DNA of 35,203 bases from a virus: the IMG/VR virus record IMGVR_UViG_3300007735_000658, positions 1-35,203 of that record; one strand, given 5' to 3'. Below are positions 17,339-24,826 of this stretch, in pieces; within the stretch, counting starts at the first letter, position 1, and each line of letters begins with the position of its first letter. The notes beneath the pieces were generated by a model. It saw only the letters and a list, made by a program, of their open reading frames with translations, did no database searches and had not been told where the DNA came from. Position numbers and translations under genes: made by a program.

Positions 17339-18439
17339 TTATTGAACATTTACCTTTGATGGTCGAATGGTTGGCTGTCCAGAATTTAGTTCTATTCTTC
17401 CGTTTTGAGAAACCACCATCACTCCAGCATCACTTATGAAAGAAACAGATCTACCAGAAAAACCAACATCACCAGCAGAGAAAAATTCCATTTGTTTCGC
17501 AGATGCTTTAAGATTTCCTTCACATTGAATATTTACATCTGATTTTGAAAGAACATTTGCTTCACCATTTATTTGTATGTTTGCTCCACCGCCTATAGTG
17601 ATATTTACTCCACCATCAACAACCAAATCCAATCCACTTTTACCAGAGATATGAACTTTTTTGTCACCCAAACACAACTCGTAATCGTTTCCTATTATTT
17701 TTTGAACTCGGGTTCCATCTGGATCTTTACTCACTTTCCATCCATTACCTATTTCAATAAAAGAGCCAGACGCATGATACCAGTGCAGCCTTTCCGAATT
17801 TGGGGTGTCATCAAATTCTTCAACATGACCACTTTCTGTATATCGAACATGATTTTTTGGATACACAGCAGAATATGGAGTAACTGGTTCGTTCCAATTA
17901 GATTTATTCTTCATGTCAGGAACACTTTGAATATTTCTTTTTGTTTCTGATACCTTTTTTGCGTATATGGTAGACTCCATCTGTTCCGCATTTTCATTTC
18001 TTGCAAGACGATTGGTGTCTTGTTCCTCAACAACAGACACTCCAATAGGATACTTTTTGTCTTCTACCCCTGTTTGAGTAGCAGGATATCTTTCGTTGAC
18101 ATCATTGAATCCTTTAGTTTTATTTGGGGCTTGGCTTGGTATTCCACCAAAAGATCCAATCACTACTGGGGTTTGCCCTTCTTCTCCATCAAGAAAAAAG
18201 CCAAAAACATGAGATCCTCTAAGAAGACCAGTAGGAGAAATGCCTATCCCCGAAACAGCAGCACTTGTTATAGGCTGCATTGGATGTGCCCAAGGCAAAT
18301 CCTCTGTTGGTAGTTCAAGTTTGTCATCTGTGTGATAACCAAAAACGCGAACTTTGCATCTGCCCAACATCAAAGGATCAATGATGTCTTCGACTACACC
18401 ATGCCACCAATAAAATCCTTCTTTTCCTGCAAAATCCAT
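17339..18439 (-). CDS. 5: gp5-like baseplate hub/spike without lysozyme domain
   Basis: 366 residues against about 575 in T4 gp5. Residues about 8-100 are the OB-fold: YWWHGVVEDIIDPLMLGRCK, VRVFGY, DLPWAHPMQP and HVFGFFLDGEEGQTPVVIGS. Residues about 195-235 hold the spike signature HVRYTESGHVEEFDDTPNSE and YHASGSFIEI also known from VgrG. Residues about 255-366 are short beta repeats (VHISGKSGLDLVVDGGVNIT, IGGGANIQINGEANV) forming the triple-stranded beta helix. The roughly 95 residues between OB-fold and spike are too short for, and do not resemble, the T4 lysozyme domain. It should trimerise under gp27 and carry the PAAR tip. Gaps are 1 nt to gp27 and 9 nt to PAAR. Confidence 0.9.
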   Translation of the reverse strand: MDFAGKEGFYWWHGVVEDIIDPLMLGRCKVRVFGYHTDDKLELPTEDLPWAHPMQPITSAAVSGIGISPTGLLRGSHVFGFFLDGEEGQTPVVIGSFGGIPSQAPNKTKGFNDVNERYPATQTGVEDKKYPIGVSVVEEQDTNRLARNENAEQMESTIYAKKVSETKRNIQSVPDMKNKSNWNEPVTPYSAVYPKNHVRYTESGHVEEFDDTPNSERLHWYHASGSFIEIGNGWKVSKDPDGTRVQKIIGNDYELCLGDKKVHISGKSGLDLVVDGGVNITIGGGANIQINGEANVLSKSDVNIQCEGNLKASAKQMEFFSAGDVGFSGRSVSFISDAGVMVVSQNGRIELNSGQPTIRPSKVNVQ

Positions 18440-18440
18440 G

Positions 18441-19742
18441 TTATACTCCCATAGCGTTTCTTGACAGTTCTAGTCTACACATATACCGTTTACCTATACT
18501 GTGGCAGATTGATGTAATCATATAATCACCACTCAAATTTTTATCATCTTTTTCTTCTTTGAGATGTCCATCAGAAGCAATCTTTGGAACAAACACTTCA
18601 ATAATCTGACCAACTCGTTTTGTGCTGTCTCCGTATATTTGAGCAGTTAGTTTTTGAGTCATCATGGTGTTTACCATGTATCGTCTTTTCAAATAGTACT
18701 CTTCAATTCTTGGGATAAACGGCAAATAGTAGTATGAGCCTGTGCTTTTTGTAAACATCTCGTTTGATTGTTCTTGATTGCCGTATAGAAGATGTGGGTT
18801 TTTTCCCAACCGTTTCATGGTATCAAAAGTTTCAACTTCTTTGAATGTTTGATCTCTTTTTTCCTTTATCAACATATCATATACTGTTAGTTTAGAAGCC
18901 AAAATACCTCCAGTAATGTTCTCTATCATATCAAACCGATTCTGCTCTTCCAACGACTGTATTCTATGATAAATTCCAGGAAATTTAGATTTGCCTTTTA
19001 CGGCTATTCCGCTTGATTCACCATTATCTGGGTTTTTGTTTACATTGCTTTTTGTAAAATAATAAATGTCTTTTGATTCTCCACCTTCTTCTATGATCTT
19101 TGAAAGACTTTTAAAATTGTAACCATCTAATGTTTCGTAAAAGAAAAGAGGAGAGTATTGTTCAGCAACTCCAACAACACCTCTGCGAGACAAGAATGTT
19201 ATTGCTTTGAATGGGGTATAATAAGACGGCAACACAAAAGTAAAATCGTCATCGGTCTGCTGAACAGATAGTTTTTCTTGCCAAATGTATTTGGGAAAAT
19301 GTTTTTCAAAAATCTGCCCAACCATGTCTGATACTTTTCCTTTCACAGAATATCCGCATCTTTCTGTGTAGTTATAGTATCCACCCTCACTCATTAGGTG
19401 TAGCACATACTGTTGCCCTCTACCATTTTCATCAATAGTTTGTTTGTCTATTTTGTAAACTCTAAATGTTTTCTTGATGGGATCAATCCCTTTGATGTCA
19501 GATTGAAACTCTAATTCAAGAACCTCTTGTCCCCGTATAGGCAAAACTTCAGGTATGTTTAAAGAATCAATCATATAAATTTTTGCCGTCATATACGGGG
19601 AAAACAAGTCTTCATAGACCTCAAACGAACTATAAAGTCCTCGTATGTCTAAAAATTTGTCATCAATGCCTGATCTCAAAACCATTTTGTTGATTTTGTA
19701 ATCGCCAGCCTTTACAATGTCACTGCCATGAATATCAGGCAT
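18441..19742 (-). CDS. 27: Baseplate central hub gp27-like
   Basis: 433 residues (T4 gp27 is about 391). The N-terminal half has the hub tube-domain pattern LDIRGLYSSFEVYEDLFSPY, MTAKIYMIDSLNIPEVLPI, RGQEVLELEF and KTFRVYKIDKQ. The middle (SYYTPFKAITFLSRRGVVG and SPLFFYETLDGYNFKSL) is the conserved hub block in which marine T4-like hubs resemble other phage and type VI hubs. gp27 trimers sit between the tail tube and the gp5 spike, switching six-fold to three-fold symmetry. The gene is placed directly before gp5 (1-nt gap) and after gp53 (1-nt gap). Assignment rests on sequence pattern plus order. Confidence 0.85.
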   Translation of the reverse strand: MPDIHGSDIVKAGDYKINKMVLRSGIDDKFLDIRGLYSSFEVYEDLFSPYMTAKIYMIDSLNIPEVLPIRGQEVLELEFQSDIKGIDPIKKTFRVYKIDKQTIDENGRGQQYVLHLMSEGGYYNYTERCGYSVKGKVSDMVGQIFEKHFPKYIWQEKLSVQQTDDDFTFVLPSYYTPFKAITFLSRRGVVGVAEQYSPLFFYETLDGYNFKSLSKIIEEGGESKDIYYFTKSNVNKNPDNGESSGIAVKGKSKFPGIYHRIQSLEEQNRFDMIENITGGILASKLTVYDMLIKEKRDQTFKEVETFDTMKRLGKNPHLLYGNQEQSNEMFTKSTGSYYYLPFIPRIEEYYLKRRYMVNTMMTQKLTAQIYGDSTKRVGQIIEVFVPKIASDGHLKEEKDDKNLSGDYMITSICHSIGKRYMCRLELSRNAMGV

Positions 19743-19743
19743 A

Positions 19744-20637
19744 TCACACTCCTAGTGCTATTTTTAGTTCTTTTAGTGCCTGTGACAAGAACTGTGGTGC
19801 GAGTATTTTTATGGTTCGTTTCTTTTCGTTTTCATCTTGTTCGTATTTGAAATTGCTGATCGCATATGTGTTCACTTCAGAGCCAGAAACACCCATGTAT
19901 CTGCCTATAAAAGTTTCCCAAAACTCAACTGTAGCACCTGTCACACCACCAACCAAAGAAACAGGAATTCGTGTTCCGACAACCGTTCCTGTCTCTTCGT
20001 AGTCCGGTGATTGTTTTGTCAAAGGATCTACTATTGGGAACTCTTGTGCTCCATTAGATCCATCTGCATCGGTTGGTCTTTCAACAGTAAAATGGTGAAC
20101 GCCGATATAAGACGGAAGAACTCTTTGTATTTTTATTCCTGCGGTTGTTCCGTTTGGTTTTTGAACCTCTGCATTACCTTCGATAAAAGAAGGATCTGCA
20201 ACACTAAACTCACAAAAGGTGTCTCTATATTTTGTTATTGACGATAGTATCCCCGATTGACTCAAAGTACAACCACTTTCAAAGGCTGAATCATATGCAA
20301 ACTTGTCGTTACGATCTGTAAAATAAACAGCAATAGAGTTGTAAACCCGCTGAATATAGTTTTCCATAACGGTTTGTGGCTTATACCATCCGTGATACGG
20401 ATCAATAATATTGTTAGCAAGCAAAATGATCCAATGGTACTGTGGACTTCCGTATATTCGGTTTGCTATATGCTCGGGTCTTTCTCCGTCTTTTATATCG
20501 TACTCTATGAAAGCAGCCCGTTCGTTTATTCTGTCTGTAAAGCCAACTCTACGCAAAACATTTCTGGCTATAGCATATGATCGCTGATCCCCAATATAAA
20601 ATGGATACGGCAAAACTGGAAAGTCTTTGAAATACAT
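19744..20637 (-). CDS. 53: Baseplate wedge subunit gp53
   Basis: 297 residues (T4 gp53 is about 196). The start has the gp53 pattern FIEYDIKDGERPEHIANRIY, then GSPQYHWIILLANNIIDPYH and GWYKPQTVMENYI; this is the LysM-like part that clamps gp6/gp25 to the hub. Residues about 105-250 are an added beta-rich region (CTLSQSGILSSITKYRD, GTTAGIKIQRVLPSYIG), common in the longer environmental gp53 proteins. The C-terminus (KRTIKILAPQFLSQALKELK) is also family-typical. Its ATG overlaps the gp48 stop as TGATG (20637). Confidence 0.93.
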   Translation of the reverse strand: MYFKDFPVLPYPFYIGDQRSYAIARNVLRRVGFTDRINERAAFIEYDIKDGERPEHIANRIYGSPQYHWIILLANNIIDPYHGWYKPQTVMENYIQRVYNSIAVYFTDRNDKFAYDSAFESGCTLSQSGILSSITKYRDTFCEFSVADPSFIEGNAEVQKPNGTTAGIKIQRVLPSYIGVHHFTVERPTDADGSNGAQEFPIVDPLTKQSPDYEETGTVVGTRIPVSLVGGVTGATVEFWETFIGRYMGVSGSEVNTYAISNFKYEQDENEKKRTIKILAPQFLSQALKELKIALGV

Positions 20638-22115
20638 CAGTATCCGTCCTTGATATCTTCTCTTGTGAGTTGAGCAACTTCAGAGAAAGAAAGAGTTAGA
20701 GAATATGCTGTGGGAGAATTATCTTCAAAAGTAGAAAAAACACCGTTTGGTGTATAGTCAACCGCTATTGAAGTCAACACGCAGCGAGATATCTTTGGAA
20801 TGTATTCATTTTCTACGAATCCGTTTCCTTGTCCTGTTCCCAACGAAGACAAAAATTTTATAGTAAACTCTGCTGGAACGCGAAGCATTATTTGTGGGTC
20901 AAACGCACCATCAGTAGAACGAGCAGACGCACTAGGATGTGCGTGATATCTAAAAGTTTCGATTATATCTCTCACATGGTTCACTTCATCTTGATTTCGT
21001 GGATAGAAGTCCCATGTAAAACTAAATGTTCTCATTTCTTTTTGGCTGAACATTTTTTCTAGTCGAGGATTCAATACTAACCCACTTATTGCAGGAACAA
21101 CTCCAGCCAAAGCAGTTCCGCTCGCTGCACTAGTCGCAAGAGCAAGAGCACCTTGTTTTGCTGTTTCACCTAATTTCCCTGCAAGATCTCCAACCCCAGT
21201 AGCACTTGTTGCAGCGTTGAATATGCTGTTAAAAGCAGCAGCAGCACCAGTCGCTTTTGCCATATCTGCATCACTATAAGTAAACGCATCTTCTCCGTTT
21301 ATACGGGTGCACACAGGCAAATAAATAGAAACCATTTGATCGTATTGTGGATCTCTTTGCTGTAGCCCAATTTGGGATGCCAGAGAGTTTAATTGCCCCA
21401 ATCCACTGCTGCTCAATTGTTTGTTGAAACGGTTGCTTAAGAAGTCTTTGTCAAGACTTATATTTGTAGCACCTAATTTTGACTCTTTAGAGTTTCCAAA
21501 ATCCATACCTATGCTTTCAACACGATTGGTAGCACTTCTCACATTTCTTTCCATCTGCCGCTGTGCTTCGTCTCTTCGTGAAGGATCTGACAACATGTCT
21601 GCTAAAACTGTGTCGTTTGATGGATTGACTGGGTTAGCAAAAACAGGATTCATCAACATATTGGCAGCATTGTTGAACGATGTCTGCGGAACAAGTCCTG
21701 CTTGTAGCGAAAGATCTTGAACAGTAAAGTTTCCATCATTTATAAGATTGGTAGCATCTACCAGTTCGTTCAATGTACTTTCTGATTCAGCCTTTAGTTT
21801 GGTTGCAGAGTTTCTAAATTCTTCACTTTCCCATCTCCAAAATATTTTGAACTGCATAGCATGGGGAATTTGCCCACTACCAATATCTAAAGGATATCTC
21901 ATTACTAGAGGTTTTTCTCGTGATCCTCTGTCTCTTGGAGTAAACGACTCTAATCTGTTTATCGTTTCGTCGTTGCCTTGACTGGCAAGCAATTCTTGAC
22001 GAATAATACTTCCAGTTTGTGGTCTGTTTGTTGCCCACGAAGTATTCGCGTCCAACTGCTCAGGTGGTTGAACCAGAGATCCTATTCCTTGACCAACTAT
22101 TGGGGGGATTGCCAT
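20637..22115 (-). CDS. 48: Baseplate tail-tube junction protein gp48-like
   Basis: 492 residues (T4 gp48 is about 364). The C-terminal 150 residues carry the gp48 pattern: EMRTFSFTWDFYPRNQDEVN, then HVRDIIETFRYHAHPSA, PAEFTIKFL, RCVLTSIAVDYTPNGVFSTF and PTAYSLTLSFSEVAQLTRED. The N-terminal half is helical, with an Ala-rich stretch (about residues 275-325) that could contact membrane-like or tube surfaces but lacks a clear membrane segment. gp48 caps the hub and starts the tube with gp54. It is the first gene of the leftward operon, with an AGGA leader (AGGAAATATCTAAATG), and is divergent from gp4 with only 36 nt between the two starts. Confidence 0.85.
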   Translation of the reverse strand: MAIPPIVGQGIGSLVQPPEQLDANTSWATNRPQTGSIIRQELLASQGNDETINRLESFTPRDRGSREKPLVMRYPLDIGSGQIPHAMQFKIFWRWESEEFRNSATKLKAESESTLNELVDATNLINDGNFTVQDLSLQAGLVPQTSFNNAANMLMNPVFANPVNPSNDTVLADMLSDPSRRDEAQRQMERNVRSATNRVESIGMDFGNSKESKLGATNISLDKDFLSNRFNKQLSSSGLGQLNSLASQIGLQQRDPQYDQMVSIYLPVCTRINGEDAFTYSDADMAKATGAAAAFNSIFNAATSATGVGDLAGKLGETAKQGALALATSAASGTALAGVVPAISGLVLNPRLEKMFSQKEMRTFSFTWDFYPRNQDEVNHVRDIIETFRYHAHPSASARSTDGAFDPQIMLRVPAEFTIKFLSSLGTGQGNGFVENEYIPKISRCVLTSIAVDYTPNGVFSTFEDNSPTAYSLTLSFSEVAQLTREDIKDGY

Positions 22116-22151
22116 TTAGATATTTCCTATGGGGCTGTTCTACATATCTAT
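22116..22151. promoter_or_regulatory. 36-nt divergent gap between gp48 and gp4
   Basis: Both late operons start here and run apart. No TATAAATA-like box or sigma70 pair is evident in the gap, so promoters probably lie inside the opposing coding regions. The leftward side holds the gp48 ribosome site (AGGA). The rightward side has only a weak purine run (GGGGC) before the gp4 ATG. Confidence 0.35.
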
Positions 22152-22595
22152 ATGCCCTACAAAGGATATTTTACCCCAACAAACCCATCCAAGTATATGG
22201 GAAATCCTACCCAAATAATATACCGATCCATGTGGGAACGCCGATTTATGAAATTCTGTGATTTAAGCGAAACCGTAATCCGTTGGGGATCTGAAGAGGT
22301 GGTGATACCGTATATCAGCCCTTTAGACAGAAAGCCGCATCGTTATTATGTGGATTTTATAGTTGAAATGCGAACTGTAGACGGTGGAATCAAAACTATG
22401 CTTATAGAAGTCAAACCAAAAAAACAGACACGCGAACCAAAAAAACCAAAACGACAATCCCGAAACTACATCAACGAAGCCCGTACATGGATCACTAACA
22501 GGGCTAAATGGGAAGCGGCTAAAACCGCAGCAGAGTCTCGTGGGTGGGAGTTCCGAGTCATAACCGAAGACGATCTGTTTCGACAAAAACAATGA
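22152..22595 (+). CDS. 4: Head completion protein gp4 (nuclease-like fold)
   Basis: 147 residues, as in T4 gp4 (150). Start chosen at the ATG at 22152 because MPYKGYFTPTNPSKYMGNPT aligns with the T4 start MAYSGKWVPKN; a longer in-frame start inside gp48 is unlikely. Family blocks: IIYRSMWERRFMKF, VIRWGSEEVVIPYISP, RRYYVDF-like HRYYVDFIVEMRTV, MLIEVKPKKQTREPK and GWEFRVITEDDL. The acidic and Lys residues (E in WGSEE, D in YVDF, E and K in IEVKPK) form the PD-(D/E)xK-type nuclease signature. gp4 works with gp50/gp65 to finish the DNA-filled head for tail joining. It overlaps the next gene as ATGA (22592-22595). Confidence 0.95.
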   Translation: MPYKGYFTPTNPSKYMGNPTQIIYRSMWERRFMKFCDLSETVIRWGSEEVVIPYISPLDRKPHRYYVDFIVEMRTVDGGIKTMLIEVKPKKQTREPKKPKRQSRNYINEARTWITNRAKWEAAKTAAESRGWEFRVITEDDLFRQKQ

Positions 22596-23191
22596 CCACC
22601 AAACCAGAAGAGGCAAAAGAACTAAAGTCTCTGCTTGAGGAGACGGTTGCAGGATTGGGTGGAACCGATCTATCGTACACCCAACTACTACACTATCTTT
22701 CAAATAATAACGAACTACAAATGCCTTCCAGATTTTTACCGGGTCAGATGGTATTTTTTAAATATAAACCACAAACAGATCGCTTTTTGGGTTCTAATTC
22801 TGCATACGATGTGTTTCCTCTTGTGGTGATAACAGAAGTGTACAAAGACGGATTTGAGGGCATAAATCTGCACTTTATATCCAGACGATGGAGAAGAGAA
22901 CTGTTCAATGCTATTGAGCAATTCCTACCTGTTCGAAGAATGGGTGATCCGTCTCTTACTAGACTCGGTGCTACCTATCGAAGAATAAAGGGGCCAAAGA
23001 AATTTAAATTTTTCAAACCATGTTATCGAAGATATGTAAGAGGTGGGTTCCGAAGGCGTCCAATTTTGATACCATCTGAATTTTGGGATGTGCTCGTGGA
23101 TGTTGATCTTGCCTTGTTTGTTAAAGGCAGAAAAATGGGAGTTCGTCGTATGTCTTACAATTCTGCCATAAGTTCGGAAAACAAACTATGA
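22592..23191 (+). CDS. 2: Probable DNA-end protector (gp2-like)
   Basis: 199 residues from the ATG at 22592, which overlaps the gp4 TGA; the longer in-frame start at 22544 lies within gp4 and was not used. Features: LPGQMVFFKYKPQTDRFLG, YDVFPLVVITEVYKDGFEGI, NLHFISRRWRRELFNAI and KFKFFKPCYRRYVRGGFRRR. This sequence of blocks (phage-type FPLV, DGF-GxNLH, FKPC-RRY) is what I know from proteins annotated as DNA end protector in marine T4-like phages. In T4, gp2 shields packaged DNA ends from host RecBCD after injection. The C-terminal third is very basic, fitting DNA contact. Location beside gp4 agrees with T4. Similarity to T4 gp2 itself is weak, so the name is provisional. Confidence 0.6.
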   Translation: MTTKPEEAKELKSLLEETVAGLGGTDLSYTQLLHYLSNNNELQMPSRFLPGQMVFFKYKPQTDRFLGSNSAYDVFPLVVITEVYKDGFEGINLHFISRRWRRELFNAIEQFLPVRRMGDPSLTRLGATYRRIKGPKKFKFFKPCYRRYVRGGFRRRPILIPSEFWDVLVDVDLALFVKGRKMGVRRMSYNSAISSENKL

Positions 23192-23895
23192 CACAATTTC
23201 AAGGTTCATCAAAAGTAGAAAACATAGTATCCAATATTTTGGATAATGGCATCATATCACCGAGCAGATATGTGGCAGAGTTTGCTCTGCCTAAAAGTCT
23301 AATAAACGAATATCCCAAGATGCCAAATCTTATGATTAGGTGTTCTAGCGTAACCATACCGGGTAGAAATGTATCTACTGTTGGTTATAGAATCTATGGG
23401 CCGGCAAGACAAATGCCATATGAAATTTTGTACGGTGGAGAAATAAGCATTACATACATTTTATCTAGAGATCTAGGAGAAAGAGCATTCTTTGAAAAGT
23501 GGATGAATAGTGTAGTCAGCAACGAAAACTATAAACTAGGTTTTTATGATGACTATATTGGAAATCTTGCGATACATGTTTTAGACAAAAGTGACCAGTT
23601 AGCATACACATCTCTAGTTGAAGAAGTGTTTCCAAAAACTGTGGGCGATTTGGTTTTAGCCAACGACAAAGAAAATGACTACATGACTCAAGAGATTACT
23701 TTAGGATTTAGAAAATACACCTCACAATATCTAATTCGCCAGTTCCCAGAGTTCAACGGCGGCGAAACACCAAAACCAAGCATTCCCAAAAACAACGGAA
23801 ACGGTCTAGGAATAGGTTCCATATTTGGTGGAATTCGTCAAGGAGCACAGGGAATTTTTGGTGGTATCACAAATGTGTTTTCTGCGAGAGCCTGA
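23188..23895 (+). CDS. 54: Tail-tube-fold protein, probable baseplate-tube initiator gp54
   Basis: 235 residues (T4 gp54 is about 320). It has the tube-type pattern SPSRYVAEFALPKSL, MIRCSSVTIPGRNVSTVGYR, IYGPARQMPYEILYGGEISI, ERAFFEKWMNSVV and a late beta strand ITLGFRKYTSQYLIRQFP. The C-terminal 40 residues are Gly/Asn-rich (NNGNGLGIGSIFGGIRQGAQ). gp54 forms the first tube ring on gp48, and its fold is shared with tube protein gp19. gp19 is the main alternative, but tube genes normally sit beside the sheath gene, which is not here. The ATG overlaps the previous stop by 4 nt. Confidence 0.6.
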   Translation: MTQFQGSSKVENIVSNILDNGIISPSRYVAEFALPKSLINEYPKMPNLMIRCSSVTIPGRNVSTVGYRIYGPARQMPYEILYGGEISITYILSRDLGERAFFEKWMNSVVSNENYKLGFYDDYIGNLAIHVLDKSDQLAYTSLVEEVFPKTVGDLVLANDKENDYMTQEITLGFRKYTSQYLIRQFPEFNGGETPKPSIPKNNGNGLGIGSIFGGIRQGAQGIFGGITNVFSARA

Positions 23896-23901
23896 TAAAT
23901 A
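23894..23901 (+). promoter_or_regulatory. Late-promoter-like box GATAAATA upstream of gp26
   Basis: GATAAATA followed by CTATTG matches the T4 late promoter core TATAAATA recognised by gp55 in seven of eight positions. It sits 30 nt before the gp26 ATG, so a start about 7 nt downstream leaves a short leader containing AAAGGAAC as ribosome site. This is the only sizeable gap (36 nt) in the rightward operon, which supports a promoter. Confidence 0.55.
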
Positions 23902-23931
23902 CTATTGATTTTATATTGAAAAGGAACACAC

Positions 23932-24642
23932 ATGGAAAAACTTCGTCTTGCACCGTCTACAGTACCGACTTACACAATGACTCTGCCAATAACAGGAATG
24001 GTTGTAAAGTATAGACCGTTTTTGGTTAAAGAGGAAAAGATCTTATTGATTGCTTTACAGAGCGGAAACCCAAACCAAATAATACCCGCAATCCGTAACC
24101 TAATTTTAGCGTGCACGGACAACAAACTAGACACAAAAAAGATACCATCAGCAGACGCTAGTTATGCTATGTTGCAAATACGAGCACGATCTATCGGTGA
24201 AGAGGTAAAACCAGTGGTCAAATGCTCTCATTGTGAAGGCAAAACACCTATAAAAATAAATTTGGAAAAAATACAAGTAACCAAAAAGCAAAACGAACAA
24301 CTATCTCCGAACATCAAAATAAACGATGATGTAACACTGGTGATGCGGTATCCAAACATTCACGATCTAGATGTAACCAAAGATGAAGCGTCCATGATCT
24401 TTGAAATGGCATATTCGTGCATAGACAAAGTGGTTTACAAAGAAGAAATCTATGACAGAGGAAGCGTTCAAGAAGAAGATATAGGAATGTTTATAGAAAG
24501 CCTTTTGCCAGACCAGTTCAAGCAAATAATGGAGTATTTGGAATCTGCTCCTACCATAAAATACGAGTTTTCATTCACATGCCCAAACTGCAAACAAAAG
24601 GTACGAGTTGCACTGGAGAACATATCTGATTTTTTTCTCTGA
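23932..24642 (+). CDS. 26: Baseplate hub subunit gp26-like (T4_baseplate family)
   Basis: 236 residues (T4 gp26 is about 208). The N-terminus YTMTLPITGMVVKYRPFLVK, then EEKILLIALQSGN, is the hallmark of the T4 baseplate gp26 family. Two CxxC pairs, C98/C101 (VKCSHCEG) and C217/C220 (FTCPNCKQK), probably bind one zinc. The C-terminus is ALENISDFFL. gp26 takes part in hub assembly and, together with gp51-like proteins, is thought to act as tape-measure chaperone. The gene is preceded by a late-promoter-like box and an AAGGAA ribosome site and overlaps the next gene by one base (TGATG). Confidence 0.9.
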   Translation: MEKLRLAPSTVPTYTMTLPITGMVVKYRPFLVKEEKILLIALQSGNPNQIIPAIRNLILACTDNKLDTKKIPSADASYAMLQIRARSIGEEVKPVVKCSHCEGKTPIKINLEKIQVTKKQNEQLSPNIKINDDVTLVMRYPNIHDLDVTKDEASMIFEMAYSCIDKVVYKEEIYDRGSVQEEDIGMFIESLLPDQFKQIMEYLESAPTIKYEFSFTCPNCKQKVRVALENISDFFL

Positions 24643-24818
24643 TGCTGACACACACAGACCTGTCAGCGTTTTTTAGAACTAATTTTTCACTAATGCAACA
24701 CCATAAGTACTCGTTAGACGAGTTGGAGTCGCTAATTCCTTGGGAGCGTGAGGTATACATAAATCTGTTGATTGCTTATTTGAAAGAAGAAAAAGAAAAA
24801 GCAAAAAATAGAAAGTAA
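24642..24818 (+). CDS. 51: gp51-like hub assembly / tape-measure chaperone partner
   Basis: 58 residues, ATG at 24642 sharing its A with the gp26 stop. It reads FFRTNFSLMQHHKYSLDELE, then SLIPWEREVYINLLIAYLKE and a Lys/Glu-rich end. The pattern of Q-H/H, YS-x-DE-x-E, and P-W/F-ER-xxY is typical of the small protein that follows gp26 in T4-like phages and of the C-terminal part of tape-measure chaperones in other tailed phages. In T4, gp51 is needed catalytically for hub formation and is larger (about 249), so this is the minimal form. It lies between gp26 and the tape measure, the same order as T4 26-51-(27-28)-29. Confidence 0.7.
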   Translation: MLTHTDLSAFFRTNFSLMQHHKYSLDELESLIPWEREVYINLLIAYLKEEKEKAKNRK

Positions 24819-24826
24819 CCTGACGC

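Noticed and set aside
21978-22151. Longer N-terminus for gp4 in the same frame
   Set aside because: It lies on the gp48 coding strand complement, and the T4-like start pattern begins at the ATG at 22152.
22544-22591. Earlier in-frame start for the gp2-like gene
   Set aside because: It would sit deep in gp4, while the ATG at 22592 gives the usual ATGA overlap.
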